Below the pieces are notes generated by a model. That model did not search any database. It saw only the letters and a list, made by a program, of their open reading frames with translations, and was not told the origin of the DNA. From positions 1-64,000 of the forward strand of contig CALJNC010000007.1 of the NCBI GenBank assembly GCA_937981995.1: DNA of 64,000 bases, given 5' to 3'. The DNA is from an uncultured Chitinophagaceae bacterium (GTDB taxonomy: Bacteria; Bacteroidota; Bacteroidia; Chitinophagales; Chitinophagaceae). The first letter of the stretch is position 1. Each line of letters starts with the position of its first letter. The translations under genes were made by a program, and so were the position numbers. Of the stretch, positions 1 through 9,546 are shown in pieces.

Positions 1-999
1 GACGAACAGCTAAGCAACTGGTATGTGCGCTTATGCCGTCGAAGATTTTGGAAAGGCGAATATGACCAAAGCAAAATTGCTGCTTATCAAACTTTATATG
101 AATGCCTTGAAACATTACTAAAGCTTATGGCGCCTATTGCACCTTTCTTTACTGATTGGATGCATTCTGAGCTGAATAAAGTTTCAGGACGTAATACAAC
201 GGAAAGCATTCACTTGGTAGACTTTCCTGTATCTGACCCAAAAATGATTCAAATAGAATTAGAAGAGAAAATGGCTTTGGCTCAAGATATCTGCTCCTTG
301 ACCTTATCACTTCGTAAAAAAGCTACGCTAAAAGTTAGACAGCCATTACAAAAGATTTTGATTCCTAAATTAAATGAGAATACTGAGCAATATGCTAATG
401 CAATGTCTAATTTGATTAAAACGGAGACCAATATCAAGGAAATTGAGTTCTTAGAACGAGATAATGATGTAATTAAGAAAAAAGCCAAAGCAAACTTTAA
501 AACCTTAGGAAAGAAATTAGGTGGTAAGATGAAGGAAGCAGCTGGTATTATTCAAAAAATGGATGACACTATGATTCAGTCATTTGAAAAAGATGGAGCT
601 ATTGACTTAGATATCAATGGTGACATGGTAAAATTAGAAGCAGAGGATATAGAAATAACCTCAGATGAAATACCGGGCATGCTAGTGGCTAACAAAGGCA
701 CTTTAACGGTAGCCCTAGATGTGGAGCTTTCAGAAGATTTGATTCAAGAAGGCTTAGCCAGAGAAGTAGTAAACAAAGTGCAGCGAATAAGGAAAGATGA
801 GCAATTTGAGCTTACCGAACGCATACAAATGACCGTAGAGAGCCACACGGAAATTAATAACGCCTTAAAAGCTTTTAATACTTATATTTGCACGGAAATT
901 TTGGCAGATAGCTTGGAGATAGTCTCAAAAATTGAGAATGGAATGGAAATTGAGGTGAACGAACACCAACTTAAACTTTTAATAAAAAAAACACACTAA
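1..999 (+). CDS. ileS: Isoleucyl-tRNA synthetase, C-terminal part (5' end outside window)
   Basis: The reading frame is open from the first base and ends at 999, so this is the last 333 residues of a longer gene. The first residues (DEQLSNWYVRLCRRRFW) are the class I IleRS segment that leads into the helical anticodon-binding domain, followed by 'PIAPFFTDWMH' and 'LRKKATLKVRQPL', both typical of IleRS. The enzyme charges tRNA-Ile in the cytoplasm; the Rossmann catalytic domain and the HIGH and KMSKS motifs lie upstream, outside the window. The tail 'LSEDLIQEGLAREVVNKVQRIRK' resembles the C-terminal domain of the long, eukaryote-like IleRS type common in Bacteroidota. The next gene begins one base after the stop codon, so the two are probably cotranscribed. 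Confidence 0.95.
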   Translation, partial: DEQLSNWYVRLCRRRFWKGEYDQSKIAAYQTLYECLETLLKLMAPIAPFFTDWMHSELNKVSGRNTTESIHLVDFPVSDPKMIQIELEEKMALAQDICSLTLSLRKKATLKVRQPLQKILIPKLNENTEQYANAMSNLIKTETNIKEIEFLERDNDVIKKKAKANFKTLGKKLGGKMKEAAGIIQKMDDTMIQSFEKDGAIDLDINGDMVKLEAEDIEITSDEIPGMLVANKGTLTVALDVELSEDLIQEGLAREVVNKVQRIRKDEQFELTERIQMTVESHTEINNALKAFNTYICTEILADSLEIVSKIENGMEIEVNEHQLKLLIKKTH

Positions 1000-1000
1000 T

Positions 1001-2038
1001 ATGGCTAAAAAGAAAGCAGCAGCTAAGAAAAAAGCAGCATCAAAAAAGAAAGCACCAGCCAAAAAGAAAGTAGCTAAAAAAGCTCCTGCAAAGAAAAAAG
1101 CAGCAGCTAAAAAGAAGGTAACTAAGAAGAAGGCAGCTCCGAAGAAAAAAGTAGCAGCTAAAAAGAAGGTAACCAAAAAGAAAGCAGCTCCCAAGAAAAA
1201 AGCAGCAGCTAAAAAGAAGGTGACCAAAAAGAAAGCAGCTCCCAAGAAAAAAGCAGCAACTAAAAAGAAGGTTGCCAAAAAGAAAACAGCATCGAAGAAA
1301 GCAGCTCCTAAGAAAAAAGCAGCAGCTAAAAAGGCTCCTGCTAAGAAAAAAGCCCAAAAAAAAGCCGTTAAAAAGGCTCCTGCTAAAAAAGCTGTGAATA
1401 AAGCTCCAGAAAAAACAGTATCAAGAAGAGCTGTTGTAATTGAGCAAAAAGCAAAAGTAAAAAAACCACCTACTACTATAAGAGAGAACTCAAAGCGATA
1501 TAAGCCAAATGCTCCTACCAACGTAAAAACTATTAAGAATACAACTGGTAAGATTTTGGGCCATAGAGCTACACATGAGTTAAATCAATTGACTAATAAA
1601 ACAAAAAAGAATGCACCTAAACCAAAAACAAGAAAATCAATTCTTGGTGGTGGTAAAGGCAAAGGAGCATTTAAACGCTATAGCGATAAAGACTTACAAC
1701 GTTTTAAAAAGGCAATAGGTGTTAAGCTTGAAAAGGCAAGAACAGAACTAAGCTATTTACAAGGCTTAATTACTCGTAAGGATAGCTCAGGAACGGATGA
1801 TACTGAAAACCGTTATACAAGTATGGAAGATGGCAGCTTAGCTAACCAGCGTGAGCAATTGAACCAAATGGCAGGACGTCAAATTAAGTTTATCAATAAT
1901 CTTGAAAAAGCCTTGATTCGTATTAAGAATAAAACATATGGTGTTTGTAGAGAAACAGGGAACTTAATCTCTAAGAAACGTCTAATGGCGGTACCACATG
2001 CTACTTTAAGTAAAGCAGCTAAGGATGCAAGACGATAA
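1001..2038 (+). CDS. Histone H1-like Lys/Ala repeat protein fused to a TraR/DksA-like domain
   Basis: The protein has 345 residues in two parts. Residues 1 to about 145 are almost only Lys, Ala, Pro, Val and Thr, in KKKAAPKKK-type repeats like the tails of eukaryotic histone H1 and bacterial H1-like DNA-binding proteins. Residues of about 225-345 resemble the coiled-coil and C-terminal motif of the DksA/TraR family (LNQMAGRQIKFINNLEKAL, then YGVCRETGNLI and RLMAVPHATLS). DksA normally carries a four-cysteine zinc finger; here only one Cys, near residue 316, remains at that site. A TraR/DksA gene directly after ileS is a common Bacteroidota arrangement. The usual short protein lacks a tail this long. 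Likely a nucleoid- or RNA-polymerase-associated factor; that role is inference. Confidence 0.8.
   Translation: MAKKKAAAKKKAASKKKAPAKKKVAKKAPAKKKAAAKKKVTKKKAAPKKKVAAKKKVTKKKAAPKKKAAAKKKVTKKKAAPKKKAATKKKVAKKKTASKKAAPKKKAAAKKAPAKKKAQKKAVKKAPAKKAVNKAPEKTVSRRAVVIEQKAKVKKPPTTIRENSKRYKPNAPTNVKTIKNTTGKILGHRATHELNQLTNKTKKNAPKPKTRKSILGGGKGKGAFKRYSDKDLQRFKKAIGVKLEKARTELSYLQGLITRKDSSGTDDTENRYTSMEDGSLANQREQLNQMAGRQIKFINNLEKALIRIKNKTYGVCRETGNLISKKRLMAVPHATLSKAAKDARR
1103..1306 (+). repeat. 51-bp in-frame tandem repeat, four copies, coding for a Lys-rich tail
   Basis: Four copies of a 17-codon unit start at 1103, 1154, 1205 and 1256. Each begins gca-gct/act-aaa-aag-aag and encodes AAKKKVTKKKAAPKKKA or a close variant. 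Copies 2 and 3 are nearly identical; copy 4 is degenerate. The unit length is a multiple of three, so gain or loss of copies keeps the frame and changes tail length. Confidence 0.85.
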
Positions 2039-2061
2039 TAATCATTTATAAAAAGTAAAAG

Positions 2062-2088
2062 CGGCCATACAACATGGCCGTTTTTTTT
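2062..2088 (+). terminator. Rho-independent terminator after the H1/DksA-like gene
   Basis: A perfect 7-bp stem (CGGCCAT/ATGGCCG) with a 5-base loop is followed by eight T. It lies 23 bases after the stop and before the convergent fabH, and closes the ileS operon. Confidence 0.85.
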
Positions 2089-2104
2089 GTCTTGTAATAA
2101 TCAA

Positions 2105-3100
2105 TTAACTGTCATAAGCCCACTTAATATAAGTAGCGCCCCAAGTAAATCCTCCACCAAAAGCAGCTAGGATAATATTGTCACCTTTTTTTAGTTTTTT
2201 CTCCCATTCCCAAAGACATAAGGGCAAGGTACCATTGGTAGTATTACCATATTTTTGAATATTAATCATCACCTTATCTTCAGCAACACCCATACGCTGG
2301 CGCGTTGCGTCTATGATTCTTTTATTAGCTTGGTGTGGTACGAGCCAGGCTACATCATCAGCAGTTAGTTTGTTGCGTTGCATAATTTCGTACGCTACAT
2401 CAGCCATATTAGTTACGGCAAATTTAAAAACCGTTTTACCTTCTTGGTATACAAAGTGCTCTCTGTTCTTCACTGTCTCCTCAGAGGCTGGGCTAACACT
2501 ACCGCCTGATTGCTGATACAAATATTGCTTCCCACTTCCATCTGATTTTAAAACACTATCTACTATACCTACATCTTCTGTTGTAGGCTCCAATAATACA
2601 GCGCCACCGCCATCTCCAAATATGATGCAGGTAGCACGATCCTCATAATTTAATATAGAACTCATTTTGTCTACACCTACTACAATTACTTTTTTATACT
2701 TTCCCGTTTCAATAAATTGACTACCCGTAGTAAGCGAGTATAAAAAACCACTACAAGCTGCACTTATATCATAACTAAATGCATTGATCAATCCGCAGTT
2801 ATCACTTATTATATTTCCTGTAGCAGGGAATACATGATCCGGAGTGGTTGTAGCGCAAATTAATAAATCTACTTCTTCAGGCTTGGTGCCACTTTTTTCT
2901 AGTAATTGTTTTACAGCTTTTGTTGCCATATAGGAAGAACCTAAACCTTCTCCTTTTAATATTCTTCTTTCCTTAATTCCAGTACGAGTAGTAATCCACT
3001 CATCATTTGTATCTACAATTTTGGCTAGGTCATTGTTGGTTACAATGTCCTCTGGTACATAACCGCTTACTGCAGTTATTGCTGCGTTGATCTTTGGCAT
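2105..3100 (-). CDS. fabH: 3-oxoacyl-[ACP] synthase III (FabH)
   Basis: This 331-residue cytoplasmic enzyme starts fatty-acid synthesis by condensing acetyl-CoA or a branched acyl-CoA with malonyl-ACP. The Cys-His-Asn triad is visible: Cys116 in 'AACSGF', His256 in 'VPHQAN' and Asn286 in 'GNTTNG'. The N-terminal '[14 protein letters not shown]' and the terminal 'FGGGFTWG' are also typical, and the length is normal. Some Bacteroidota carry several FabH-like paralogues, so it could prefer branched primers; the sequence alone does not settle this. It is transcribed alone, convergent with the preceding gene. Confidence 0.95.
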   Translation of the reverse strand: MPKINAAITAVSGYVPEDIVTNNDLAKIVDTNDEWITTRTGIKERRILKGEGLGSSYMATKAVKQLLEKSGTKPEEVDLLICATTTPDHVFPATGNIISDNCGLINAFSYDISAACSGFLYSLTTGSQFIETGKYKKVIVVGVDKMSSILNYEDRATCIIFGDGGGAVLLEPTTEDVGIVDSVLKSDGSGKQYLYQQSGGSVSPASEETVKNREHFVYQEGKTVFKFAVTNMADVAYEIMQRNKLTADDVAWLVPHQANKRIIDATRQRMGVAEDKVMINIQKYGNTTNGTLPLCLWEWEKKLKKGDNIILAAFGGGFTWGATYIKWAYDS

Positions 3101-3145
3101 TCTAATTATTTATAAATCGTAAAGTTATTGTATTGTTTCCCTAAT

Positions 3146-3178
3146 AAAGAAAACCCTCTCAATATAAAATCAAGAGGG
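3146..3178 (-). terminator. Terminator of the 177-residue repeat protein gene
   Basis: Read on the minus strand, CCCTCT pairs with AGAGGG (3154-3159 with 3173-3178) across a 13-base loop, followed by TTTTCTTT. It lies 25 bases after the stop at 3204. Confidence 0.65.
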
Positions 3179-3203
3179 CGTTAGTAAGTTTTTATTAAAT
3201 ATT

Positions 3204-3737
3204 TTATCGGCCAGCTACGTCTTTACGCATCACACCATAGAATTGGAATGTCTTATGTCTCCATCCTTTTTTGATATACTTATCAGTATCACCAAACTCA
3301 GGTACAGTAACCCAATCTTTAGCTTTAGGCTTGTACCAATTGTAAACTGCTACGTGATTTTGATCACGGCGAATTGGCGCATAAAACTGTAATGATTTTA
3401 ATGTATATCCTTGTTGCATCATATCAGCATCAGGAATAAAATCTCCTGCTACACTTACTTGATCCTTAGTTACAGGATTTGTCCAACGATAAACTGCTAC
3501 TCGATTAGGACCCGGAGTTTTATATCCATAAAACAACAAGGTTTTGTCCTTATACTTCCATTGTAATAATTGTCCTTCTTGAATCTCACCTTCAGCAAGA
3601 GTTACGTAGTTTCTATCCACTGAGCTATACCAACGGTATACCTTTACCATATCATCATCATATTGTGCAAATGCCTCTGTAATGTTCATAAAGAACATAG
3701 AAGCCAAAACAACTAGGCCGAAAATTCCTTTTTTCAT
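3204..3737 (-). CDS. Exported protein made of three VYRW...FY repeats
   Basis: This 177-residue protein has a signal peptide (cleavage expected after AFA, near residue 24). It then consists of three repeats of about 48 residues (about 31-78, 79-127, 128-172). Each repeat starts V-x-VY(R/N)W and contains (D)xVxV, a Gln/Lys-x-G region and a closing LxFYG or QFYxxxR. The pattern recalls the DUF5648-type repeat (VYR..., GW..., FY) found in secreted proteins, but the match is by eye only. Such repeats often make small beta domains that bind ligands or surfaces. The gene has its own promoter-like box and terminator, so it is probably monocistronic. Function unknown. Confidence 0.75.
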   Translation of the reverse strand: MKKGIFGLVVLASMFFMNITEAFAQYDDDMVKVYRWYSSVDRNYVTLAEGEIQEGQLLQWKYKDKTLLFYGYKTPGPNRVAVYRWTNPVTKDQVSVAGDFIPDADMMQQGYTLKSLQFYAPIRRDQNHVAVYNWYKPKAKDWVTVPEFGDTDKYIKKGWRHKTFQFYGVMRKDVAGR

Positions 3738-3786
3738 ATTTTTAATTCTAAAATTGATAGTACAATGATAATAAATATCTTGTATT

Positions 3787-3794
3787 CAAACCTA
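3787..3794 (-). promoter_or_regulatory. Putative -7 element (TAGGTTTG) of the repeat-protein gene
   Basis: On the minus strand TAGGTTTG matches the Bacteroidota -7 consensus TAnnTTTG, 49 bases before the start codon. No clear TTG box lies at the expected distance upstream. Confidence 0.45.
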
Positions 3795-3853
3795 ATTTTT
3801 GGGTATAAATTGTTGGTGAATAAAGACTTTGTTGAGCTTTCTTACTGAAAAAA

Positions 3854-4342
3854 TTAACTTTTGCCAAGAAGCACTACGGCATGAGCTTCAATTCCTTCTT
3901 CACGGCCTACGTAGCCCATTTTTTCGGTTGTTGTAGCTTTTATTGAAATAACGTCTGAAGACACGCCAATTACTTCTGCTATTGTATTTTTCATAGTATC
4001 TATATGTGGTCGTAGCTTGGGTTGCTGTAAGCATACTGTACTATCTAAATTAATTAGTTTGTATCCAGCCTCCTGTACAATCTCATATGTCTTTTTCAAT
4101 AAAACCTTGCTGTCAATTCCCTTGTATTGCGCATCCGTATCAGGGAAGTGCTTTCCTATATCTCCTTGATTAATGGCACCCAATAAGGCGTCGCATATTA
4201 CATGTAGCAGCACATCAGCATCAGAATGGCCTACTGAACCCTTGTCATGCTCTATTTTTATACCACCAATAATTAAGTCGTAGCCAGCTGCTAATTGATG
4301 AAAATCAATACCTTGCCCTATGCGTAAATCGAATGAACTCAA
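3854..4342 (-). CDS. ispF: 2-C-methyl-D-erythritol 2,4-cyclodiphosphate synthase
   Basis: This 162-residue enzyme of the MEP isoprenoid pathway converts CDP-ME 2-phosphate to MEcPP and releases CMP. The metal-binding Asp13 and His15 (in 'GQGIDFHQ') and His47 ('DADVLLH') are present, as is '[11 protein letters not shown]'. The C-terminal '[20 protein letters not shown]' is the family signature. Length and fold match the trimeric IspF family. The start lies 10 bases after the porV stop, so ispF is probably cotranscribed with porV. That link between a housekeeping isoprenoid gene and a secretion gene has no obvious functional reason. Confidence 0.95.
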   Translation of the reverse strand: MSSFDLRIGQGIDFHQLAAGYDLIIGGIKIEHDKGSVGHSDADVLLHVICDALLGAINQGDIGKHFPDTDAQYKGIDSKVLLKKTYEIVQEAGYKLINLDSTVCLQQPKLRPHIDTMKNTIAEVIGVSSDVISIKATTTEKMGYVGREEGIEAHAVVLLGKS

Positions 4343-4352
4343 AGGTTAGAAT

Positions 4353-5627
4353 TTATTCGCCGTCCTTACTATCTCGGCTATTCTTGCTTTCTTCTTTTGG
4401 TTTTCCTTTTACGATACTTGAGAAATCATCAAAGTCAAACATAAGCGAGAAACGTAGCGTATTAGATAATGGATTACGATTTGCTCCATTACCCGAAGGA
4501 ACTAAGTAAGCAAAGTTTAAACCAAAAATATTATACTTTACTCCAAGACCTAGTGTAAAATATTGACGATCTCCTTTCAATTCGCTTTCGCGGAAATAAC
4601 CTGCACGAGCAAAAAACTGATTTTGATATGCATACTCAGCTCCAAAGCTTAGCATCACCTCTTTCAATTCTTCCGATCCTCCTTCTGGCGCATCGACAAA
4701 AGATGAAAATACTCCATCAATAACTGATTTATCTGTAGGATAAGAACGTCCAATAATTAAACCAGCAGAATCTCTTACATACTGCGGTGAAGGAACCAAT
4801 AATTTATTTAAGTCTAAAGCAAATGTCAATTTGTTATACTCATCAATATTATATTCATACGCAGCACCTAAGCCAAGATTAGTTGGTAAGAAATCTTGAC
4901 GATCCGTTGAGTAAGAAACTTTTTGACCTAGGTTAGTAATTGCAAAACCAACGTTTAAACGTTGACCTAATCCTTCGCCTAAATTCTGACCAAGCGGTGT
5001 AGTATAAAACGCACCAAAGTCAACTCCAAACGAACTACCAGGACTATAGTTAGAACCAGCAGTAGCTGCACCATTAATTATATTCGAGCTTATATATTTA
5101 CCACTCAAACCAATAGAAACTTTCTCAGATAATTTTCTTGAATAACCAGCATCTAAAGCAAATTCTCTTGGTTGTCCTGTACCAATACCTTGTGCATTTA
5201 CATCGGTGTAGCTAATACTACCCAATGAAAAATAACGCATACCTAAACTAATAGCCTGATTTTTATTTCCTTCTTCACCAAATTTAAAATACCCTGCTAG
5301 GTAAGAAAGATTAATATCGTTTACTAAGTCTCTTAACCATGGAGTATATGAAATAGAAAAACCTGCATCCTTTTCACTCATTGCAATTTTTGCAACATTC
5401 CAAAACTGAGCATTTGCATCAGGGCTTAACGCCAATCCAACATCTCCCATTGCACCACTTCTTGCATCAGGGCTTATTCTCATAAAAGGAACGGCAGTTG
5501 TTATTGTATTATAATCTAGGCCTTCTTCATCTATTTGTTGGCCACTTCCGTTTACTTGAGCCGTACTTACTTCTGGCAAAATCATAACAACTATCGTTGC
5601 TACGAGCATCATCTTTTTTAACATCAT
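4353..5627 (-). CDS. porV: T9SS outer-membrane protein PorV (LptO family)
   Basis: This is a 424-residue FadL-like beta-barrel with an N-terminal signal peptide (residues 1-23). The segment 'NTITTAVPFMRISPDARSGAMGD' followed by 'LSPDANAQFWN' is the PorV signature, and barrel strands fill the rest. PorV receives cargo from the SprA/Sov translocon and hands it to the PorU sortase; it acts as the shuttle of the attachment complex in the outer membrane. The last 30 residues are charged and disordered (KPKEESKNSRDSKDGE), which may be periplasmic. A second Met one codon downstream is an equally good start. It lies downstream of porU on the same strand with a gap of about 97 bases. Confidence 0.93.
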   Translation of the reverse strand: MMLKKMMLVATIVVMILPEVSTAQVNGSGQQIDEEGLDYNTITTAVPFMRISPDARSGAMGDVGLALSPDANAQFWNVAKIAMSEKDAGFSISYTPWLRDLVNDINLSYLAGYFKFGEEGNKNQAISLGMRYFSLGSISYTDVNAQGIGTGQPREFALDAGYSRKLSEKVSIGLSGKYISSNIINGAATAGSNYSPGSSFGVDFGAFYTTPLGQNLGEGLGQRLNVGFAITNLGQKVSYSTDRQDFLPTNLGLGAAYEYNIDEYNKLTFALDLNKLLVPSPQYVRDSAGLIIGRSYPTDKSVIDGVFSSFVDAPEGGSEELKEVMLSFGAEYAYQNQFFARAGYFRESELKGDRQYFTLGLGVKYNIFGLNFAYLVPSGNGANRNPLSNTLRFSLMFDFDDFSSIVKGKPKEESKNSRDSKDGE

Positions 5628-5724
5628 CTGTATTTAATTTCTAATTAAGAAAGTAGTGTTTTAATCGATATGTAATTATTTATTTGGCAACGTAGTATGC
5701 CGTTATAAGGACTAGCAAATATAA

Positions 5725-8700
5725 CTATCTCAAAATGAATAATTTCTGAATTTTGTCATCAGAAAATCCATTTTCACTTTTTATTGACAATTTGTATAAA
5801 TACACGCCATTGGCAAGTTTTTCATTAAAAGCGTCATTACCATCCCAAAGTATACCATCATAACGGGTTCCTGGGGTATTTATTGTCTCTCTAAAGCGTT
5901 TTACCACCTTACCCGTCATGCTAAAAATCTTTATGCTTACATCAATGTTTTGATTAGGCATATTATGCTCAAACATAAAACGGGTACTTGTACTGAATGG
6001 ATTTGGATAATTATAAACTCGCGCGAGCTTACCTTCTTCAGTATTTACCACCACAAAATCAAGCGACACTTCAGAGGAATTGTTTAATACATCCCAAGCT
6101 TTAATACGAATGGTATGTTCACCTTCAGATAAATCCTCTAATGGAAAACGTACAATTCCTTTTTGATAGTCATCTAATTCTGTTTCGTAAAAAGTATTTA
6201 ATACATACGTTTTTTGAGCATTGCCATCCAATACAGCTGTAATATCATGCCCAATAGAAGAGCCCGAATAATTGATGCCATTTTCATCAAAAAGCTTTAC
6301 TAAAAGGGTAGAATTTGCCGTAGTAATACCGCCATTTACAAAGTTCTCATCATTCATAAACGGATTAATATCTGGACCATCATTATCACTTAAGCTAGTA
6401 GAAGAACTGCCACCTATCAAAACTGTTTTATCATAACCTGTAGCATCTACTTCACCGTTATGTGCATAGTAAGAAATTTTACCATTGTTTACACTATAAT
6501 TTATATCCTTAGGAACTACAAAGGTGAATTGAAACAAGCCATCCTTTACAGTTGCCTGTCCTTTATAAATTGAATTATTCTGAACCAAAAAGTTTGTTAC
6601 TGAGCTGCCTACGTCATTCCCTAATGTAGTTAGAGACTTAGGCTTATCAAATATGGTTGGAAAAACAGTGCCATTAAACCAGTTCAATAAATTAGTACTT
6701 TTATCCGTTACCCTACCGCTTATTGTATACTTGCCCAGCGCCTTTAAAGTATCGGTTACCGTATTACCATTTGCATCCAATATACTATCAGTAAGTACCT
6801 TATGCTTAGGAAAAGCTAATGGTAAACCTGGGTCACCAATTAAAGCAAATTTTCTAAAATTAGCCGCATCCCATTCGCTCATACTGGTAACGTATCGTAT
6901 GTTTTTAGATAAGCGATACGCATCGCCAAGTGTAGGCATTTCGCCCGTATCCATTTCATCAAATCCAGTAGATAAATAGTTTATATTCATCTGTCGATTT
7001 TGATATTGATACACCAAGCGGGTTGTACTCATAAGAGCAATTGCACCACCATTTGGATTAGCAAAGAGTACCTCCCCTGCTGATTTCTGATCTGGATTAT
7101 CAAATTGTGTAAAATCACATGTGGCAGTAATAAAGAGTGGTAATTTATCCTTGTTCTCAAGACCTTGAATATCCTCTAAGTTTAGGATACGCTCATTACA
7201 CCAGCCTAGCGGACCACCGTGGCCATTATAATTTACTAAAAAAGTACCGTTGAATAAATGCTCCTTTATCGCCCTGTTAGCCTCTGGTGTTCTAGTACCA
7301 GCGGGTGTAGAAATTTGTTGAAAAGCATCTACATAAATCTTATAATTATTATACTGTGGTAAACTATCGCCAACATACTTGGCCATTATTTCTGCGTCCT
7401 CTAAATGAATATTTCCATCTTCATCATCAGCATTAAATACCATGGTATTTTTCCAATCTCCAAAAGAATTTGGACTATCATAATTTTTAATTTTTGCAAC
7501 AGCGCTATTTGCTTCTGCCGTGTTCCCAGCTGGTATACGCCCTACACCTACATCTAATGTATTTACAAAAACAGGACTACTAAATAAGTTAGGATTTTCT
7601 TGATCATCCAAAAATCCAAAAAAGTCATCAGTACAATAGCCAGTCGTTTTATCCTCGCTTTCGCCTGTTTGATAGGAAGGCACAAAATTTGTGTTGCTGC
7701 TCAATCTGTCTTTAAAATCATAAGAAGCATCTCCAAAGAATAAAACATTTTTAGGAGCATCAACAGCAGAAGTTGCTTTGTCATAAAACATTTTTATAAA
7801 ATTTCGCAAGGCACTTACATCCTGCGAGCCACTTGAAAATTCATTATAGATTTGTTGTGGTGTAACCACTAAAGTTTTATAAGATCTTTTTTGAGCATGA
7901 TACGCGGCAAGTTCTTGTGCTTGACTCAAAAAAGAAGGGTGAGCTATTACTATATAATCTACGCTACCATTAGCATGTAAATTTTGATTACTTACCTTGC
8001 CAACAAATTCTGGGGTGGAAAAACTACTCCCATGAAAAGCAACAAAACTTCTTAATTCAGAAGCAGATTGGCTAAAGCTTAATGTGCCTGAATTAATGGC
8101 AGTATTCATGGCAATAGGTTCTAAAGGATTGCTAACATCCCATACGGCACTATTGGCATTGGCTGCATTCAATTCATACTTAGCTATATTGCCAGGGCCT
8201 ACACTATTCCAATCCATAAAATGAAGACCCGAATAGTATGTAAGTTCCACGCGACCATTTAATTCAATAAAATCAAGATAGCCAGTAGCTGAACTATTTG
8301 AAGGAGTAAAAACTGTATTGATTCCAATGCTACTTCCTGTTAGGTTCATGTCAGTGCTTACATCACTTTTGTAAATAAAATCATCATAAAACTGACTCCC
8401 AATTGCACTAAACGGAATATTGTGTACCGTTTGACTATTAGCAGAAACTCTAAAATTACTCGTTCCCGAAAATGCAATTCCGCCCGCACGCGTTCTAATA
8501 TTTACAGGTGTGCTTTGATCAATATTTCGGACGCCTACAGTAAAGTTTTTGCTTAAAGATTTACCGGGCAAATCTCCGTATGCATCGCTCCACCAAGTTT
8601 TACCTACTTTACCTACATTGGTTACATCTTCTTCAATAAATCTAAAAAAGTTAGCAGTAGTAACTGTTTGATTTGACGGCCCAATTGCACCCTGGTTTTG

Positions 8701-9531
8701 AATACGCTTACCATTAACCGTGCCTACATTTATATAGTAGTATGATTTCTCATCATAGTTATTAAAAAGGTGTGTAAACTTTTTATTTGGACTATCAGGC
8801 ACAATCGTATGTGGCCCATTTGCATAAAATAAAATGTAATCATTTGCATCAAAACTACCATCAGTACCACCTACTACTTGAATATGATTTTCAACCAAAT
8901 CGTCATGCGGTATCACATTATTATCTTCAGGAAGCATTTCGCCACCATTACCAAAGATTCTAATTTTTGCAGGATTTAAACCTGACATACTAAGACCTAA
9001 CTTATCTTTTAAAAAGTTATAATCTATTTTATACAACCCTCTTTTGCTAATAGAAATTTTAGACCAGTTACCAGACGACAAAACAGAATTTGCCGCATAC
9101 ACTCTATTACCAGAAGTTTTTCTTAAAGGAGCTTGTCCTTCAGAAACATCTAAATCATACGAAACGATTTTTTTTATCGTACCACTAGCATCTTGAATAT
9201 ATTGAGGAACAAAAGCAAAGGCAATTGCTTGCTTACGTTCAATACTTACATACGTTTTTACGGTAAGGTTCTGGGGCAATACTATTTTTTCGCCTTGCGC
9301 AACGTTTACTTTTTTATATTGAACATTTTTTAGTTTTACGTTCGGCTTAACAGCAGATCGAATTTTTAATTTTTCTACTTTGTACAATTGGCTTTTATCT
9401 ACTAACTCTTCCTGAGCAACTTTTGTTGCAGTTGCCACAGTAAGTTTACTTTCATTATTGGTAAACTGCGATTTTGCCTTGGGAACAAGGAAAACAATAA
9501 AGGCTATTACTAAGCAGATTTTAGATTGCAT
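5725..9531 (-). CDS. porU: T9SS C-terminal signal peptidase (sortase) PorU
   Basis: This 1268-residue gingipain-like (C25) cysteine peptidase is surface-bound. It removes the sorting domain of T9SS cargo and joins the new C-terminus to anionic lipopolysaccharide. A signal peptide (about 1-21) is followed by a propeptide-like beta region. The catalytic His lies near residue 771 in 'NYNGHGG' and the catalytic Cys near 806 in 'TATCDF'. The last ~90 residues (from 'YNYPNPFSTST', with 'GVYLYKL' and 'KLFILR') form a type A-like sorting domain that, as in known PorU, is probably kept. porV lies immediately downstream; PorU works with PorV in the attachment complex. A -7 element lies only seven bases before the ATG. 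Confidence 0.94.
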   Translation of the reverse strand: MQSKICLVIAFIVFLVPKAKSQFTNNESKLTVATATKVAQEELVDKSQLYKVEKLKIRSAVKPNVKLKNVQYKKVNVAQGEKIVLPQNLTVKTYVSIERKQAIAFAFVPQYIQDASGTIKKIVSYDLDVSEGQAPLRKTSGNRVYAANSVLSSGNWSKISISKRGLYKIDYNFLKDKLGLSMSGLNPAKIRIFGNGGEMLPEDNNVIPHDDLVENHIQVVGGTDGSFDANDYILFYANGPHTIVPDSPNKKFTHLFNNYDEKSYYYINVGTVNGKRIQNQGAIGPSNQTVTTANFFRFIEEDVTNVGKVGKTWWSDAYGDLPGKSLSKNFTVGVRNIDQSTPVNIRTRAGGIAFSGTSNFRVSANSQTVHNIPFSAIGSQFYDDFIYKSDVSTDMNLTGSSIGINTVFTPSNSSATGYLDFIELNGRVELTYYSGLHFMDWNSVGPGNIAKYELNAANANSAVWDVSNPLEPIAMNTAINSGTLSFSQSASELRSFVAFHGSSFSTPEFVGKVSNQNLHANGSVDYIVIAHPSFLSQAQELAAYHAQKRSYKTLVVTPQQIYNEFSSGSQDVSALRNFIKMFYDKATSAVDAPKNVLFFGDASYDFKDRLSSNTNFVPSYQTGESEDKTTGYCTDDFFGFLDDQENPNLFSSPVFVNTLDVGVGRIPAGNTAEANSAVAKIKNYDSPNSFGDWKNTMVFNADDEDGNIHLEDAEIMAKYVGDSLPQYNNYKIYVDAFQQISTPAGTRTPEANRAIKEHLFNGTFLVNYNGHGGPLGWCNERILNLEDIQGLENKDKLPLFITATCDFTQFDNPDQKSAGEVLFANPNGGAIALMSTTRLVYQYQNRQMNINYLSTGFDEMDTGEMPTLGDAYRLSKNIRYVTSMSEWDAANFRKFALIGDPGLPLAFPKHKVLTDSILDANGNTVTDTLKALGKYTISGRVTDKSTNLLNWFNGTVFPTIFDKPKSLTTLGNDVGSSVTNFLVQNNSIYKGQATVKDGLFQFTFVVPKDINYSVNNGKISYYAHNGEVDATGYDKTVLIGGSSSTSLSDNDGPDINPFMNDENFVNGGITTANSTLLVKLFDENGINYSGSSIGHDITAVLDGNAQKTYVLNTFYETELDDYQKGIVRFPLEDLSEGEHTIRIKAWDVLNNSSEVSLDFVVVNTEEGKLARVYNYPNPFSTSTRFMFEHNMPNQNIDVSIKIFSMTGKVVKRFRETINTPGTRYDGILWDGNDAFNEKLANGVYLYKLSIKSENGFSDDKIQKLFILR

Positions 9532-9538
9532 ATACTAT

Positions 9539-9546
9539 CAAATTTA
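9539..9546 (-). promoter_or_regulatory. -7 element (TAAATTTG) of porU, almost touching the start codon
   Basis: TAAATTTG on the minus strand matches TAnnTTTG and ends seven bases before the porU ATG. A transcript from this box would have almost no leader. No TTG box is seen at the usual spacing. Confidence 0.5.

Noticed and set aside
979-1521. Long antisense frame rich in Phe/Ala/Leu opposite the Lys/Ala repeat gene
   Set aside because: It is the reverse reading of AAG/AAA/GCA codons, which gives Phe and Cys/Ala without stops. Composition follows from the sense repeats.
2039-2104. Expected lspA after ileS and the DksA-like gene
   Set aside because: In many Bacteroidota lspA follows. Here a terminator and convergent fabH follow, so it is simply not in this place.
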